A DNA stretch of 64,000 nt. Origin: an uncultured Muribaculaceae bacterium (GTDB taxonomy: Bacteria; Bacteroidota; Bacteroidia; Bacteroidales; Muribaculaceae). The notes under the pieces were generated by a model. That model had not been told where the DNA came from, searched no databases, and saw only the letters and a program-made list of their open reading frames with translations. Location of the stretch: assembly GCA_944321905.1 (NCBI GenBank), contig CALUNI010000002.1:20932-84931 (forward strand). Reading direction: 5' to 3'. This document shows, piece after piece, positions 1-9,552 of this stretch (position 1 is its first letter; each line of letters starts with the position of its first letter). The position numbers and the translations under genes are program-made.

Positions 1-1604
1 TTATATTGGATGTAGCCCCAGTTGCGGTCGGCGGCCCACAAGTGTCCCTTTATGGGGAATCCAATGCCACCGTATTCTCCTAACACGTTTGCCCTGTAAG
101 AGTCGAACAGGTACATTTCGGGGGCAGGATAGTTGTGCAGGTCGAGCACGTCGCCACAGTTGAAGAAGTTGCCTCCGCTGGCCGAGTTGACTATGCGCGA
201 CGGGTCGTATTGCTTGGTCCAATTGGTGATTTCAACAGTTTTGAATTGTCCCCACGCTTCGTTGAAAGGTATCCACATGGCTATGCACGGGTAGGAATAC
301 AGGCAATCGATGATTTCGCGCCATTCCTTGCGATAATTGGCTTCCGATTCCGGCGAGCGTTGGAATTCTGTCCCTTGGAAGTAGGAGCGGTTTTGCCATG
401 GGCAGCATTGTTCGCCACTCGGCATGTCTTGCCACACTATCATGCCTACGCGGTCGCAATGTGTGTACCATGTGGCGGGTTCCACCTTTATGTGCTTGCG
501 TATCATGTTGTAACCCCATTCTTTCTGCTTGTCGATATCGTAAATCATCGCCTCGTAGGATGGTGCGGTGTAAAGCCCGTCGGGCCACCACCCCTGGTCG
601 AGTGTTCCGAAGTGGAATAAGAACTTGTTGTTGAGTTGGAAGCGCATGATGCCGTCGCGGTCTTTGGCTATCGAGTATTTGCGCATTGCAGCGTAGCCGG
701 TCACCTTGTCGATTATTTTGCCTTTCTTGGCAATCGTCACTTCAAGGTCGTAGAGGAAGGGAGAGTCGGGCGACCACAGTTTTACGTCGTCGGGCATGGC
801 CACTTCCACGCGGCTGTTGTTTACGCTGCGTCCCTCTGCAACCACTTCGCCGTTTTCTTTAACTTGCACCGTTGCAACAATGTCGGCATCACAACTCGAT
901 TTCTTGACATCTACCGACAGTGTGTTGCTGTCGATGTCGGGCAGGATCTTCAAGTCGCTTATGTATGTGTCGGCCACCGGTTCGAGCCACACCGTCTGCC
1001 AAATGCCGCTTACCGGCGTGTACCATATGCCTTCGGGCTTGCTCACTTGCTTGCCTCGGGGCTGGAATCCCGCATCGGTGCTATCAAGTACGCGCACTTC
1101 GAGAGAGTTGCTGCCGCTTTTCAGCGCCGAGGTTATGTCGAAGCAGAAAGGAGTGTATCCGCCCGTGTGTGAGCCCACTTTCACGTTGTTTACCCATACG
1201 TCGGCCTGCCAATCGACCGCGCCGAAGTGTAGCAACACTCGCTTGTTCTTCCATTTAGACGGTATTGTGAATTCGCGCGCATACCATAATGCCTCGTCGG
1301 CTTTAAGTGTGCGGCCTACGCCAGAGAGGCTTGATTCGACTGCAAATGGCACAAGTATGTCGCCATCGAACTTAGAAGGGCGAACGGCGTTTTTCTTGGC
1401 GATCGCGTAGTCCCAAAGTCCGTTCAGGTTCATCCAGTCGGCACGCTCCATGATTGGGCGAGGGTATTCGTTCCACACATTTTCCACATCGATTTTCGAT
1501 GCCCATTCTGTCTTGATTTTGTCTCCGGCGGGCGCATATTGTGCCGACATGTGCAATGATGTCGAAATGGCTGCCAAGGCGATTGCTAAAGATTTTAATT
1601 TCAT
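1..1604 (-). CDS. Glycoside hydrolase family 2 enzyme, 3' end outside window
   Basis: This is a secreted or periplasmic glycosidase of the GH2 family (beta-galactosidase, beta-glucuronidase and related activities), which acts on sugars released from plant or host glycans. The start at 1604 gives a clear signal peptide (MKLKSLAIALAAISTS, ending near SAQ), then a sugar-binding jelly-roll domain, an immunoglobulin-like domain and the start of the TIM barrel. The motif FNEAWGQ places the likely acid/base glutamate at residue 449. The nucleophile glutamate lies beyond the window edge, so 534 codons are visible and the gene is incomplete. The substrate cannot be read from this part. It is divergent from the Fur-family gene across 332 bases. 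Confidence 0.9.
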   Translation of the reverse strand, partial: MKLKSLAIALAAISTSLHMSAQYAPAGDKIKTEWASKIDVENVWNEYPRPIMERADWMNLNGLWDYAIAKKNAVRPSKFDGDILVPFAVESSLSGVGRTLKADEALWYAREFTIPSKWKNKRVLLHFGAVDWQADVWVNNVKVGSHTGGYTPFCFDITSALKSGSNSLEVRVLDSTDAGFQPRGKQVSKPEGIWYTPVSGIWQTVWLEPVADTYISDLKILPDIDSNTLSVDVKKSSCDADIVATVQVKENGEVVAEGRSVNNSRVEVAMPDDVKLWSPDSPFLYDLEVTIAKKGKIIDKVTGYAAMRKYSIAKDRDGIMRFQLNNKFLFHFGTLDQGWWPDGLYTAPSYEAMIYDIDKQKEWGYNMIRKHIKVEPATWYTHCDRVGMIVWQDMPSGEQCCPWQNRSYFQGTEFQRSPESEANYRKEWREIIDCLYSYPCIAMWIPFNEAWGQFKTVEITNWTKQYDPSRIVNSASGGNFFNCGDVLDLHNYPAPEMYLFDSYRANVLGEYGGIGFPIKGHLWAADRNWGYIQY

Positions 1605-1936
1605 CGGTTTAATATATATTAGAAGATTTTATGCGCAGGTAAAATGTAAGGCTTTATGCAGTTCCTTTGATTGCTTAACGCACCGCCGGGCTTATATACT
1701 CACGATGCCGTGTGCATGTTTATGGCTGTTTGCGTGTATGTTGCAAAAATACGGCATGAGGATTTACGGTGCACGGTAAAATTGTTTCGTATTATGGGAA
1801 AATCTTCCAAAAAACGTGCGTGGCAGATTTCTCAATGCTCGTTGCGAAAAAAATGGAAAAATTTTGCTGAAAAATTTGACGGTTAATAAAATTGTTGTAA
1901 TTTTGTAACGATTTCAAATTTATAATCGTTCGAGTA
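1605..1936. other. Divergent intergenic region between GH2 and perR-like gene
   Basis: This 332-base gap holds the promoter of the Fur-family gene near its right end (1875-1905). On the minus strand, TATTTTTG at 1751-1744 fits the -7 element for the GH2 gene but has no good -33 partner. I see no further gene in it. Confidence 0.5.
1875..1905 (+). promoter_or_regulatory. Bacteroidetes sigma-ABfr type promoter of the Fur-family gene
   Basis: TTTG at 1875-1878 is followed after 19 bases by TAATTTTG at 1898-1905, matching the phylum consensus TTTG-N19-21-TAnnTTTG. The predicted transcription start near 1912 leaves a leader of about 25 bases before the ATG at 1937. Confidence 0.65.
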
Positions 1937-2383
1937 ATGGATTTTGTCGTTGAACATCTCAAAGATCATGGTATAAGGCCGTCGGTGCAGAGGGTGGCTA
2001 TAATGCGCTACTTGATGGAGCATTGTTCGCATCCCACCGTCGATGACATATATCGCGACCTGCATGCGATGATGCCAACGTTGTCGAGGACGACGGTTTA
2101 TAACACCTTGTCGTTGCTCGAAGGCAAGGATGCCCTGTCGGTGCTTACCATCGACAGCCGCAACGTCCATTATGATGGCGATGTCAAGCCTCATGCACAT
2201 TTCATGTGCAGGGAGTGCAGGCGGATATTTGACGTTCCGCTTGCCGGTACAGGCTTGAACGGAAGTCCTGCTACCCCCGACGGGTTCAAGGTAGAACACA
2301 CGCATTTGTATTACGACGGGTTGTGTGACCGATGCAGGGAAGAGGAAGATGCTGCTTTAGCAAAAGAGACATATTTTATTTAA
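1937..2383 (+). CDS. Fur/PerR family metal-dependent repressor
   Basis: This is a 148-residue transcriptional regulator of the Fur superfamily. The N-terminal winged helix contains the recognition helix around LSRTTVYNTLSLL (49-61). The C-terminal half has the metal-site histidines in PHAHFMC (H86, H88) and two CxxC pairs (C91/C94 and C130/C133) that in this family hold a structural zinc. It ends 27 bases before a rubrerythrin gene on the same strand, which is the classic target of the peroxide sensor PerR, so a peroxide-responsive role is more likely than iron (Fur) or zinc (Zur) control. That subtype is an inference. The gene has its own good promoter. Confidence 0.88.
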   Translation: MDFVVEHLKDHGIRPSVQRVAIMRYLMEHCSHPTVDDIYRDLHAMMPTLSRTTVYNTLSLLEGKDALSVLTIDSRNVHYDGDVKPHAHFMCRECRRIFDVPLAGTGLNGSPATPDGFKVEHTHLYYDGLCDRCREEEDAALAKETYFI

Positions 2384-2410
2384 AGACCAATTTTTTAAAA
2401 CGTTACGACT

Positions 2411-2962
2411 ATGGTAAAGAAATTTATTTGCACGGTTTGTGGTTATGTTTATGAAGGAGAAGAAGCTCCTGCAAAGTGCCCTCAATGTGGTGTTCCGGGC
2501 AGCAAGTTTAAAGAAGTTGACGAATCGGAAGAAGTTACCTTCGTTCAAGAGCATGTAATCGGCGTTGCTAAGGGCTGCGACGAAGAAATGATTAAGGACT
2601 TGAACGCTCACTTCAACGGCGAATGCACCGAAGTTGGCATGTACCTTGCAATGTCGCGCCAAGCCGACCGCGAAGGTTATCCCGAAATAGCAGAGGCTTT
2701 CAAGCGTTATGCTTGGGAAGAAGCTGAACATGCAGCCAAGTTTGCCGAATTGCTCGGCGATGTTGTATGGGACACCAAGACCAATGTTTACAAGCGCATG
2801 CTCGCCGAGGCCGGAGCAAATGCCGACAAGTTCCGCATCGCAAAGCGCGCAAAAGAGCTTAACCTCGATGCCATCCACGATACCGTACACGAAATGGCAA
2901 AGGACGAGGCTCGTCACGGCAAAGGCTTTGAGGGTCTGTACAACCGCTACTTCAAGAAGTAA
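2411..2962 (+). CDS. rbr: Rubrerythrin with N-terminal rubredoxin domain
   Basis: This is a non-haem iron peroxidase that reduces hydrogen peroxide in anaerobes. The domain order is the reverse of the classic protein: a rubredoxin-like Fe(Cys)4 site comes first (C7, C10, C23, C26) and the ferritin-like four-helix domain follows. Likely di-iron ligands are in ECTEVGMY (about 71-78), EEAEH (103-107) and DEARH (165-169). At 183 residues it is of usual length. It follows the PerR-like gene by 27 bases, so the two probably share a transcript, and the pair forms an oxidative stress module. A strong terminator lies just downstream. Confidence 0.93.
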   Translation: MVKKFICTVCGYVYEGEEAPAKCPQCGVPGSKFKEVDESEEVTFVQEHVIGVAKGCDEEMIKDLNAHFNGECTEVGMYLAMSRQADREGYPEIAEAFKRYAWEEAEHAAKFAELLGDVVWDTKTNVYKRMLAEAGANADKFRIAKRAKELNLDAIHDTVHEMAKDEARHGKGFEGLYNRYFKK

Positions 2963-3011
2963 TAAGCCATACGTTTTCGGCTTATAAAGCTTTTGGAATA
3001 TGGTTAAGGTG

Positions 3012-3049
3012 GGGCATACCGTTACTTTTTGCGGTATGCCCTCTTTTTG
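3012..3049 (+). terminator. Rho-independent terminator after rubrerythrin
   Basis: A perfect 10-base-pair stem (GGGCATACCG at 3012-3021 with CGGTATGCCC at 3032-3041) with a 10-base loop is followed by TCTTTTTG. It closes the perR-rbr unit and separates it from the dcw operon. Confidence 0.85.
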
Positions 3050-3196
3050 TATTGCCGTAGGATTTACAAATGCAAACGTAATGGGGTGTAAATATGTCGG
3101 GCGAGGTGGCATGGAAGTGCGTTTTTCTGCTGTACAACATCTGATTTGGCTTGTTGATAACTTTTGTGTTAAAGCAAAGAAAAATATGAATTTAAG

Positions 3197-3229
3197 TTTG
3201 TAAACCGACGGGATTATTTGCTAACTTTA
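3197..3229 (+). promoter_or_regulatory. Likely promoter of the dcw operon
   Basis: TTTG at 3197-3200 and TAACTTTA at 3222-3229 are 21 bases apart, one base away from the Bacteroidetes consensus. It is the best candidate upstream of rsmH and would give a leader of about 95 bases. The 367-base gap 2963-3329 contains this site, the rubrerythrin terminator, and no gene. Confidence 0.5.
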
Positions 3230-3329
3230 CAACCTGGAAAGGTACAGATTGCCACATGCTGGTAACGGCGACCGTTGGCTAATGAAAAGATTATTTCCAA
3301 GTGATTGAGTGTTAATTAAATAGATAGTG

Positions 3330-4244
3330 ATGAATGACCGGCAACCAATCTATCATATTCCCGCTTTGCTTGAAGAGAGCATAGGCGGGCTTAATATTCG
3401 TCCGGACGGGACTTATGTAGATGTCACATTTGGCGGTGGCGGGCATTCTCGTGCCATTATTTCTTGCCTTGGCGACAAGGGACGGCTTTATGGCTTTGAC
3501 CAAGACATGGACGCGTATGCCAACCGCATCAACGATGACAGGTTCACTTTTGTCCACGGGAATTTTGCTTACATGGCAAACTTCTTGCGTTATTACGGAG
3601 TAAAAGAAGTAGATGGCATAATTGCCGACCTTGGAGTGTCGTTTCATCATTTTGACGACGCAGAGCGCGGGTTTTCGTTCCGCGCCGATGCGCCTCTCGA
3701 CATGAGGATGAATCGTAACGCCGGACTAAAGGCGAGCGACTTGCTTGCCGACAGCAGCGAAGAGCAGATTGCCGACATGCTATACAATTATGGCGAGTTG
3801 AAACAGGCACGTCGCATGGCGGCTGCAATTGTCAAGGCTCGCTCCGCAGGCGGCGTGGCCACCGTGGGCCGATTGATTGAGGTGGTGAAGCCTTTCATCA
3901 TGCCGGCGCAGGAGAAGAAAGAACTGGCGCAGGTGTTTCAGGCATTGCGCATAGTCGTGAATGACGAGCTTGGCGCGTTGCGGTCGATGCTTAACCAGTC
4001 GCTCGACGTGTTGTGCCGGGGCGGGCGGTTGGCAGTAATCACTTACCACTCGCTTGAAGACCGCATAGTGAAGAATTTCATAAAGAGCGGAAACGTGGAA
4101 GGCAAGATAGAGAAAGACTTCTTTGGAAGGGTTAACGCCCCTTTGAAGGCCGTCAATAACAAGGTAATCCAACCCGGAGACGAGGAGGTGGCGCGGAATC
4201 CGCGTTCGCGCAGTGCCAAGCTTAGGATTGCAGAGAAATTATGA
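3330..4244 (+). CDS. rsmH: 16S rRNA (cytosine1402-N4)-methyltransferase
   Basis: RsmH (MraW) methylates N4 of C1402 in 16S rRNA using S-adenosylmethionine. The SAM-binding loop is visible as VDVTFGGGGHS near residue 32, followed by GFDQD, and the C-terminal block ITYHSLEDRIVKNF is diagnostic. An in-frame GTG lies immediately before the chosen ATG and could be used instead. It is the first gene of the dcw operon and leads into ftsL after 26 bases. The usual preceding gene mraZ is absent. Confidence 0.95.
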   Translation: MNDRQPIYHIPALLEESIGGLNIRPDGTYVDVTFGGGGHSRAIISCLGDKGRLYGFDQDMDAYANRINDDRFTFVHGNFAYMANFLRYYGVKEVDGIIADLGVSFHHFDDAERGFSFRADAPLDMRMNRNAGLKASDLLADSSEEQIADMLYNYGELKQARRMAAAIVKARSAGGVATVGRLIEVVKPFIMPAQEKKELAQVFQALRIVVNDELGALRSMLNQSLDVLCRGGRLAVITYHSLEDRIVKNFIKSGNVEGKIEKDFFGRVNAPLKAVNNKVIQPGDEEVARNPRSRSAKLRIAEKL

Positions 4245-4270
4245 CATATATAGTATAGGGGGGAATTAGT

Positions 4271-4624
4271 ATGACTAAGAGAACCATAGTGTCGAGCATA
4301 AAAGCCATGTTCCGTAGGATGTGGAATGTGGTGAGCGGGAAAATCATAACTGTAGATTTCCTGAAGCGGCACTTTGCAAAGATTGCATTACTGTTGTTCG
4401 TCATATTCGGCTACATAGCCAACCGTTTCTCGGGTATGCTTGAAATGCGGCGTATCGACAATCTTGAAACCGAACTTAAGAATTCTGAATCGTCGTTTAT
4501 AATGTCGTCTTCGGAATATTTTTCCAAAATCAGGGAAAAGACGATGCACCAACTTGTAGATACGATGAAGCTTGACTTGAATACTCCGCAACAACCACCA
4601 TACATGCTCACCGGAAATGACTGA
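4271..4624 (+). CDS. ftsL: FtsL-like cell division membrane protein
   Basis: This 117-residue bitopic protein has a basic cytoplasmic N-terminus, one membrane segment (about residues 37-53, IALLLFVIFGYIANRF) and a short extracytoplasmic helical part. That architecture and its position between rsmH and ftsI identify it as the Bacteroidetes form of FtsL, which scaffolds the FtsQ and FtsI-FtsW complex at the septum. Sequence similarity in this family is low, so the assignment rests largely on context. Its end overlaps the ftsI start by 8 bases, suggesting translational coupling. Confidence 0.82.
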   Translation: MTKRTIVSSIKAMFRRMWNVVSGKIITVDFLKRHFAKIALLLFVIFGYIANRFSGMLEMRRIDNLETELKNSESSFIMSSSEYFSKIREKTMHQLVDTMKLDLNTPQQPPYMLTGND

Positions 4625-6767
4625 AAGGAGAAGAAATAGCAGCAAGAAGAATAAGACGCATATAATGTGGCGTTATTTTCTTATATCTTTGGCCATAACG
4701 TTGGTTTCGGCCGTTGCTGTGTATCGTATCGTCCAAACCACCATCGTAAAGGCCGACCTGTGGAACGAGAAGGCGATGGCCTCGTTTGGCGATGTCATAC
4801 CGGCAATACCCGAGCGCGGCAAGATACTTGCCGACAACGGGTCGATACTTGCGGCCAATGTGGTGTTTTATGATGCTAAGATTGACTGGAAAAGCGAAGC
4901 CATAAAACAGGACACATTTTATTATTATTTGCCGGCACTGAGCGACAGCCTTGCCGCTTTCTTTCCCGGTAGAAAGACTGCAAAGCAGTGGGAACGCGAG
5001 TTCAAGAAAAAGTTTGAACAGCGTAAGAATCCCAAGGCGCGAGGATTGCGCAATTACGCGTTGGCGTCGAATCTTACCCGCGAGCAGCGAGACCGCCTGC
5101 GCAGTTTCCCGTTTTTCAACAAGGGCAGTAACAAGTCGGGTCTGGTATTTTCCGAACAATTGCGCCGAAGCAAGCCTTATGGCTCAATAGCGTCGCGCAG
5201 CATTGGGCAGGTGATGATGGACAAGCTCGAACTCGACTCGGGGCGTTACGACGACCAGATAGTAATGCACGGCTTGACGGGGCTTGAAGGAGCGTTCGAC
5301 TCGCTCCTTTACGGCAAGAACGGTCAGATGCAGGAAGTGCAATCTACCGTGCGCACGTTGCGGTGGGAGCATGTGCCTGCCGTTAACGGATATGACCTGC
5401 TCACAACTATCAACGTGGAGATACAAGACATCGTTGAGCAGGAATTGTATGACATGTGCCTCGAAGCCGAGCCGTTGTGGGGAACGGCAATCGTCATGGA
5501 TGTGGAGAGTGGCGAAATCAAGGCGGTTTCTAATTTCGAGCGGAGAGACTCGTTTGACATTTCCAAAGGATATTTCGAGAAGAAGAATTATGCTTTCTTG
5601 CGAAATGAGACGGGGTCGGTAATGAAAGTGATTTCAATGCTTGTGGCTCTTGAAGACAGCATAGTGGTGGACGTGAACGAGCGCATCCCCACCGGCCACA
5701 CGTGGGCTTACAGCGGCGGGCGTCCCATTTCTGACGCGCACGGCAGCACTGACAAGAGCGTGACCGAGGTCATATCGCATTCGTCCAACATAGGCATAGC
5801 CAAGATTGTCACTTCAAAGTATGGCAGCAATCCGAAGGCGTTTAAGGAGCGGCTGCGGGAAATAGGATTCTTCGACCCGTTTAACGTAGTCGGTATAAAG
5901 GGAGAATCGACCCCGTTCATGTACTTTGGCAACCACGACAATTCTAATCGCATTCAATTGTCGCGCATGTCGTTTGGATACGGGATGTCAACGCCCCCCA
6001 TCTATACTTTGGCTGTTTATAATGCCATAGCCAACAACGGGCGATTTGTGCGGCCTACGTTGCTCAAGCAGCTGCGGCATGACAGCGAGATCGACTCTGT
6101 AATACCTGTGACCTACGTAAGGGAGAGAATATGCAGCGAGGCCAATGCCTTAAAATTGCGTGAGATGATGCATGCTGTGGTGCATGACCCGCACGGCACC
6201 GGCAAGAGCCTTCGCAACAGCATCATTGACTTTGGCGGCAAGACCGGCACGGCTTACGTACTCGACAAGGGCCGTTACACGAGCATGAAACGCTATTCGT
6301 TTTGCGGCTTCTTCCCCTATGACAATCCTAAGTACTCATGCATGGTGGTGTTTGAACGCGGAAAATATGGAGCGGCAGGCAGCAGCGGCAAGGTTTTTCA
6401 ACGCATAGCCATGAAGATGCATGCGCGCGGAATGCTTGATAATGGCCGGGATTACACTGCTGCGATTGACTCGTCGGGCGTGGGCAAGCGTGGAACGATG
6501 TATGTCACTGCGGGCAAGCACGATGCACGTTCGTTTGTGGGGGCATATGCGGCTAATTCTCTCGTGAAGATGCGCAGCCCGCGCAGCGAAGCAGCCGGAA
6601 AAGTTCCCGATGTGAAAGGGATGGGGATACGCGATGCCATCGACGTGCTGGAAGGGGCAGGACTGAAAGTTAAATTTACGGGTGTAGGCTATGTGCATAG
6701 CCAAAGCTTGCATCCGGGAAGCAATATAGTTAAAGGAGCTGAAATAACGCTTGCACTGCGTAATTAA
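4617..6767 (+). CDS. ftsI: Septal peptidoglycan transpeptidase (PBP2/FtsI) with PASTA domain
   Basis: This cross-links septal peptidoglycan in the periplasm. It has one N-terminal membrane helix (about 19-38), a dimerisation domain, and a transpeptidase domain with all three active-site motifs: SVMK with catalytic S334 and K337, SSN at 389-391 and KTG at 542-544. The C-terminal 60 residues ([20 protein letters not shown] onward) form a PASTA domain, which in this family binds muropeptide or beta-lactam-like ligands. Length 716 is normal for Bacteroidetes. It overlaps ftsL and is followed by murE after 11 bases. It is the expected partner of the SEDS polymerase FtsW encoded downstream. Confidence 0.96.
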   Translation: MTERRRNSSKKNKTHIMWRYFLISLAITLVSAVAVYRIVQTTIVKADLWNEKAMASFGDVIPAIPERGKILADNGSILAANVVFYDAKIDWKSEAIKQDTFYYYLPALSDSLAAFFPGRKTAKQWEREFKKKFEQRKNPKARGLRNYALASNLTREQRDRLRSFPFFNKGSNKSGLVFSEQLRRSKPYGSIASRSIGQVMMDKLELDSGRYDDQIVMHGLTGLEGAFDSLLYGKNGQMQEVQSTVRTLRWEHVPAVNGYDLLTTINVEIQDIVEQELYDMCLEAEPLWGTAIVMDVESGEIKAVSNFERRDSFDISKGYFEKKNYAFLRNETGSVMKVISMLVALEDSIVVDVNERIPTGHTWAYSGGRPISDAHGSTDKSVTEVISHSSNIGIAKIVTSKYGSNPKAFKERLREIGFFDPFNVVGIKGESTPFMYFGNHDNSNRIQLSRMSFGYGMSTPPIYTLAVYNAIANNGRFVRPTLLKQLRHDSEIDSVIPVTYVRERICSEANALKLREMMHAVVHDPHGTGKSLRNSIIDFGGKTGTAYVLDKGRYTSMKRYSFCGFFPYDNPKYSCMVVFERGKYGAAGSSGKVFQRIAMKMHARGMLDNGRDYTAAIDSSGVGKRGTMYVTAGKHDARSFVGAYAANSLVKMRSPRSEAAGKVPDVKGMGIRDAIDVLEGAGLKVKFTGVGYVHSQSLHPGSNIVKGAEITLALRN

Positions 6768-6778
6768 GTGCCATAAAT

Positions 6779-8251
6779 ATGGAAAATATGTTGTTAAAGG
6801 AATTGTTAAAACCGTTGGTTGCCGAAAAGGTAGTAGGCAATACCGACGGAATAGAGATAAAAGACCTCGTATGCGACTCGCGTCGCATGGTGCCGGGGGC
6901 GATGTTTGTGGCCGTGAGGGGCGTGGCTGTCGATTCCCACAAGTTCATACCGCAGGTGGTGGCCGACGGTGCCGTTGCCGTGGTGTGCGAGCAATTGCCC
7001 GAAGATGTGGCCGACGGAGTGTGCTACATAGTCGTAAAGAACGGTAGCGAGGCTCTTGCCTTGCTTGCGTCGGCGTGGTATGGTTATCCGTCAGAGAAAT
7101 TGTCGCTTGTGGGGGTTACCGGGACAAACGGCAAGACCACGACAGCGACGCTGATGTATGAAATGGCTCAGTTGCTCGGTTATAAGGCCGGATTGATTTC
7201 GACCGTGCGCAATATCATCGATAAGAGAGTCGTTCATGCAGAGCAGACCACTCCCGACCCGTTGACACTCAACAGGCTGCTCCATGAAATGGTAGAGGCC
7301 GGCTGCCGATATGCATTTATGGAAGTAAGTTCTCATGCCTGCGTGCAGCATCGCATCGACGGGCTTAAGTTCCGTGGGGGAATATTCACCAATCTCACTC
7401 GCGACCATCTCGATTACCACAAGACAGTGGAAAATTACATCAAGGCCAAGAAGAGCTTCTTCGACGGACTGCCTTCCGATGCATTTGCATTGGTCAACAT
7501 AGACGACAAGGTGGGAACGGTGATGGTTCAGAGCAGCCGTGCAGGCAAATATACATATTCACTTCGTTCGATGGCCGATTTCAAGGGTAAAATCATTGAA
7601 AGCCGCCTTAACGGAACGCTGCTCGATATCAACGGACGTGAAATAGAGGTGCTGTTTACCGGCCGGTTCAACGCCTACAACCTCACGGCAGTGTATGGGG
7701 CTTCGCTGCTGCTCGGTTTTCCCGAGGAAGACGTGGCTGTGAAGATGAGCTTGCTTGTGCCGGTTGCCGGACGCTTCCAGACGCTCGTTTCTCCCCGCGG
7801 ATATACGGCCATAGTGGATTACGCCCACACTCCCGATGCGCTCGTGAACGTGCTTAATGCCATCAGAGAGGTGACAGGGACGCGCGGAAAGATAATTACC
7901 GTTGTCGGAGCCGGTGGAAACCGCGACAAGGGCAAGCGTCCCATCATGGCCAAGGAGGCGGCACAACGCAGCGACAGGCTGATACTGACAAGTGACAATC
8001 CTCGATTTGAGGATCCCGAGGAGATATTGCGCGACATGGAAGCCGGACTTGACACGGAGGCTGCCCGTCACACTCTGAAGATTGCCGACAGGCGTGAAGC
8101 CATCAAGGCCGCCACATGCTTTGCCGAGCCGGGCGACGTGGTTCTCGTAGCCGGGAAAGGGCATGAGGACTATCAGGAAATAAAGGGAGTCAAGCATCAT
8201 TTTGATGACAAGGAAGTGATTGAAGCGATATTTGCAGAGGAGAAAAAATAA
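6779..8251 (+). CDS. murE: UDP-MurNAc-L-Ala-D-Glu: meso-diaminopimelate ligase
   Basis: This cytoplasmic ligase adds the third amino acid of the stem peptide using ATP. The P-loop GTNGKTTTA sits near residue 115, and the central Mur domain continues with TTPDP and HLDYH. The C-terminal domain has SDNPRFEDP: the DNPR motif marks meso-diaminopimelate as substrate rather than lysine. Its 490 residues are typical. It is packed between ftsI and mraY in the dcw operon. Confidence 0.96.
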   Translation: MENMLLKELLKPLVAEKVVGNTDGIEIKDLVCDSRRMVPGAMFVAVRGVAVDSHKFIPQVVADGAVAVVCEQLPEDVADGVCYIVVKNGSEALALLASAWYGYPSEKLSLVGVTGTNGKTTTATLMYEMAQLLGYKAGLISTVRNIIDKRVVHAEQTTPDPLTLNRLLHEMVEAGCRYAFMEVSSHACVQHRIDGLKFRGGIFTNLTRDHLDYHKTVENYIKAKKSFFDGLPSDAFALVNIDDKVGTVMVQSSRAGKYTYSLRSMADFKGKIIESRLNGTLLDINGREIEVLFTGRFNAYNLTAVYGASLLLGFPEEDVAVKMSLLVPVAGRFQTLVSPRGYTAIVDYAHTPDALVNVLNAIREVTGTRGKIITVVGAGGNRDKGKRPIMAKEAAQRSDRLILTSDNPRFEDPEEILRDMEAGLDTEAARHTLKIADRREAIKAATCFAEPGDVVLVAGKGHEDYQEIKGVKHHFDDKEVIEAIFAEEKK

Positions 8252-8270
8252 ATATAATCATAAGGCTTAG

Positions 8271-9530
8271 ATGCTGTATTATTTGTTCCAATATTTAGAA
8301 AAAGTTGATTTTCCGGGAGCCGGTTTGATGAATTATCTCACTTTCCGCTCGGGAATGGCGTTGCTGCTGTCGCTGTTCATAGCTACCGTAATAGGCAGGC
8401 GCATAATCGACAGGTTGCAGTTGATGCAAGTGGGTGAGATTGTGCGCGACCTTGGACTTGAGGGACAGATGAGCAAGAAAGGGACTCCCACGATGGGTGG
8501 TATCATCATTATCATTTCAATCCTTGTGCCTTGCCTGCTCGTGGGAAAGCTCGACAACGTGTATATGATATTGATGCTCATTTCCACCGTGTGGCTTGGC
8601 ACGCTTGGGTTTGCCGACGATTACATCAAGGTCGCTCATCACGACAAGGATGGGCTGAAGGGCAAATTCAAGATCGTGGGCCAGGTGGGGCTTGGGCTTA
8701 TCGTCGGACTGACAATGTACCTGAGTCCCGACATTGTGATGCGCGAGAATGTAGAGACCCGTGTTGCCGACCATGAGATTGTCGTCAGCCACAAGACCGA
8801 GGACATAAAAGCTGCGCAGACTACCATACCGTTTGTCAAGAACAACAATTTTGACTATTCGAGTCTTACCCAGTGGCTCGGTGACAATGCCGAGACAGGC
8901 GGATGGATATTGTTTATATTGGTGACCATATTCGTGGTGGCGGCTGTGAGCAACGGGGCAAATCTTACCGACGGGCTTGACGGGCTTGCAACGGGAACGT
9001 CGGCGATAATCGGGGTGGCTCTTGCAATAATGTGCTACCTGGGGGGGAATGTCATTTATTCGTCGTATCTTAACATCATGTATATCCCCGACAGTGCCGA
9101 ACTTGTGGTGTTTGCCGCGGCGTTCATAGGGGCTACCATAGGATTCTTGTGGTATAATTCTTATCCGGCGCAAGTGTTCATGGGCGACACGGGCAGTTTG
9201 ACGCTTGGCGGGCTTATTGCCGTGTTTGCGATATTGATACGCAAGGAATTGCTGATACCCATAATGTGTGCCATTTTCTTGATTGAAGATTTGTCGGTCA
9301 TGATACAGGTGGCTTATTTCAAATATACGAAAAAGAAAACCGGCGTGGGTCGGCGCATCTTCAAGATGACACCGCTGCACCACCATTTTCAGGTGCAGGG
9401 CAACTCGGGCGTGGATGCTCTTATACAGCGTCCCGTGCGTGCTGTTCCAGAGCCAAAGATTGTGATGCGGTTCTGCATAGTGGCCATTTTTTTGGCGGCA
9501 TTGACGTTTGTGACATTGAAAATAAGGTAA
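8271..9530 (+). CDS. mraY: Phospho-N-acetylmuramoyl-pentapeptide transferase
   Basis: MraY transfers phospho-MurNAc-pentapeptide to undecaprenyl phosphate to make lipid I at the inner membrane. About ten membrane segments are visible, with the diagnostic motifs [29 protein letters not shown] and HHHF. At 419 residues it is about 60 longer than the E. coli enzyme. The extra length is a hydrophilic stretch around residues 155-205, which is normal for Bacteroidetes. It lies between murE and murD. Confidence 0.96.
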   Translation: MLYYLFQYLEKVDFPGAGLMNYLTFRSGMALLLSLFIATVIGRRIIDRLQLMQVGEIVRDLGLEGQMSKKGTPTMGGIIIIISILVPCLLVGKLDNVYMILMLISTVWLGTLGFADDYIKVAHHDKDGLKGKFKIVGQVGLGLIVGLTMYLSPDIVMRENVETRVADHEIVVSHKTEDIKAAQTTIPFVKNNNFDYSSLTQWLGDNAETGGWILFILVTIFVVAAVSNGANLTDGLDGLATGTSAIIGVALAIMCYLGGNVIYSSYLNIMYIPDSAELVVFAAAFIGATIGFLWYNSYPAQVFMGDTGSLTLGGLIAVFAILIRKELLIPIMCAIFLIEDLSVMIQVAYFKYTKKKTGVGRRIFKMTPLHHHFQVQGNSGVDALIQRPVRAVPEPKIVMRFCIVAIFLAALTFVTLKIR

Positions 9531-9552
9531 TGAGAATATAACGCAACAGAAT

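Noticed and set aside
2357-3112. Minus-strand open frame of 251 codons opposite rubrerythrin
   Set aside because: It covers a full rubrerythrin gene and its terminator, so it is a mirror of codon bias.
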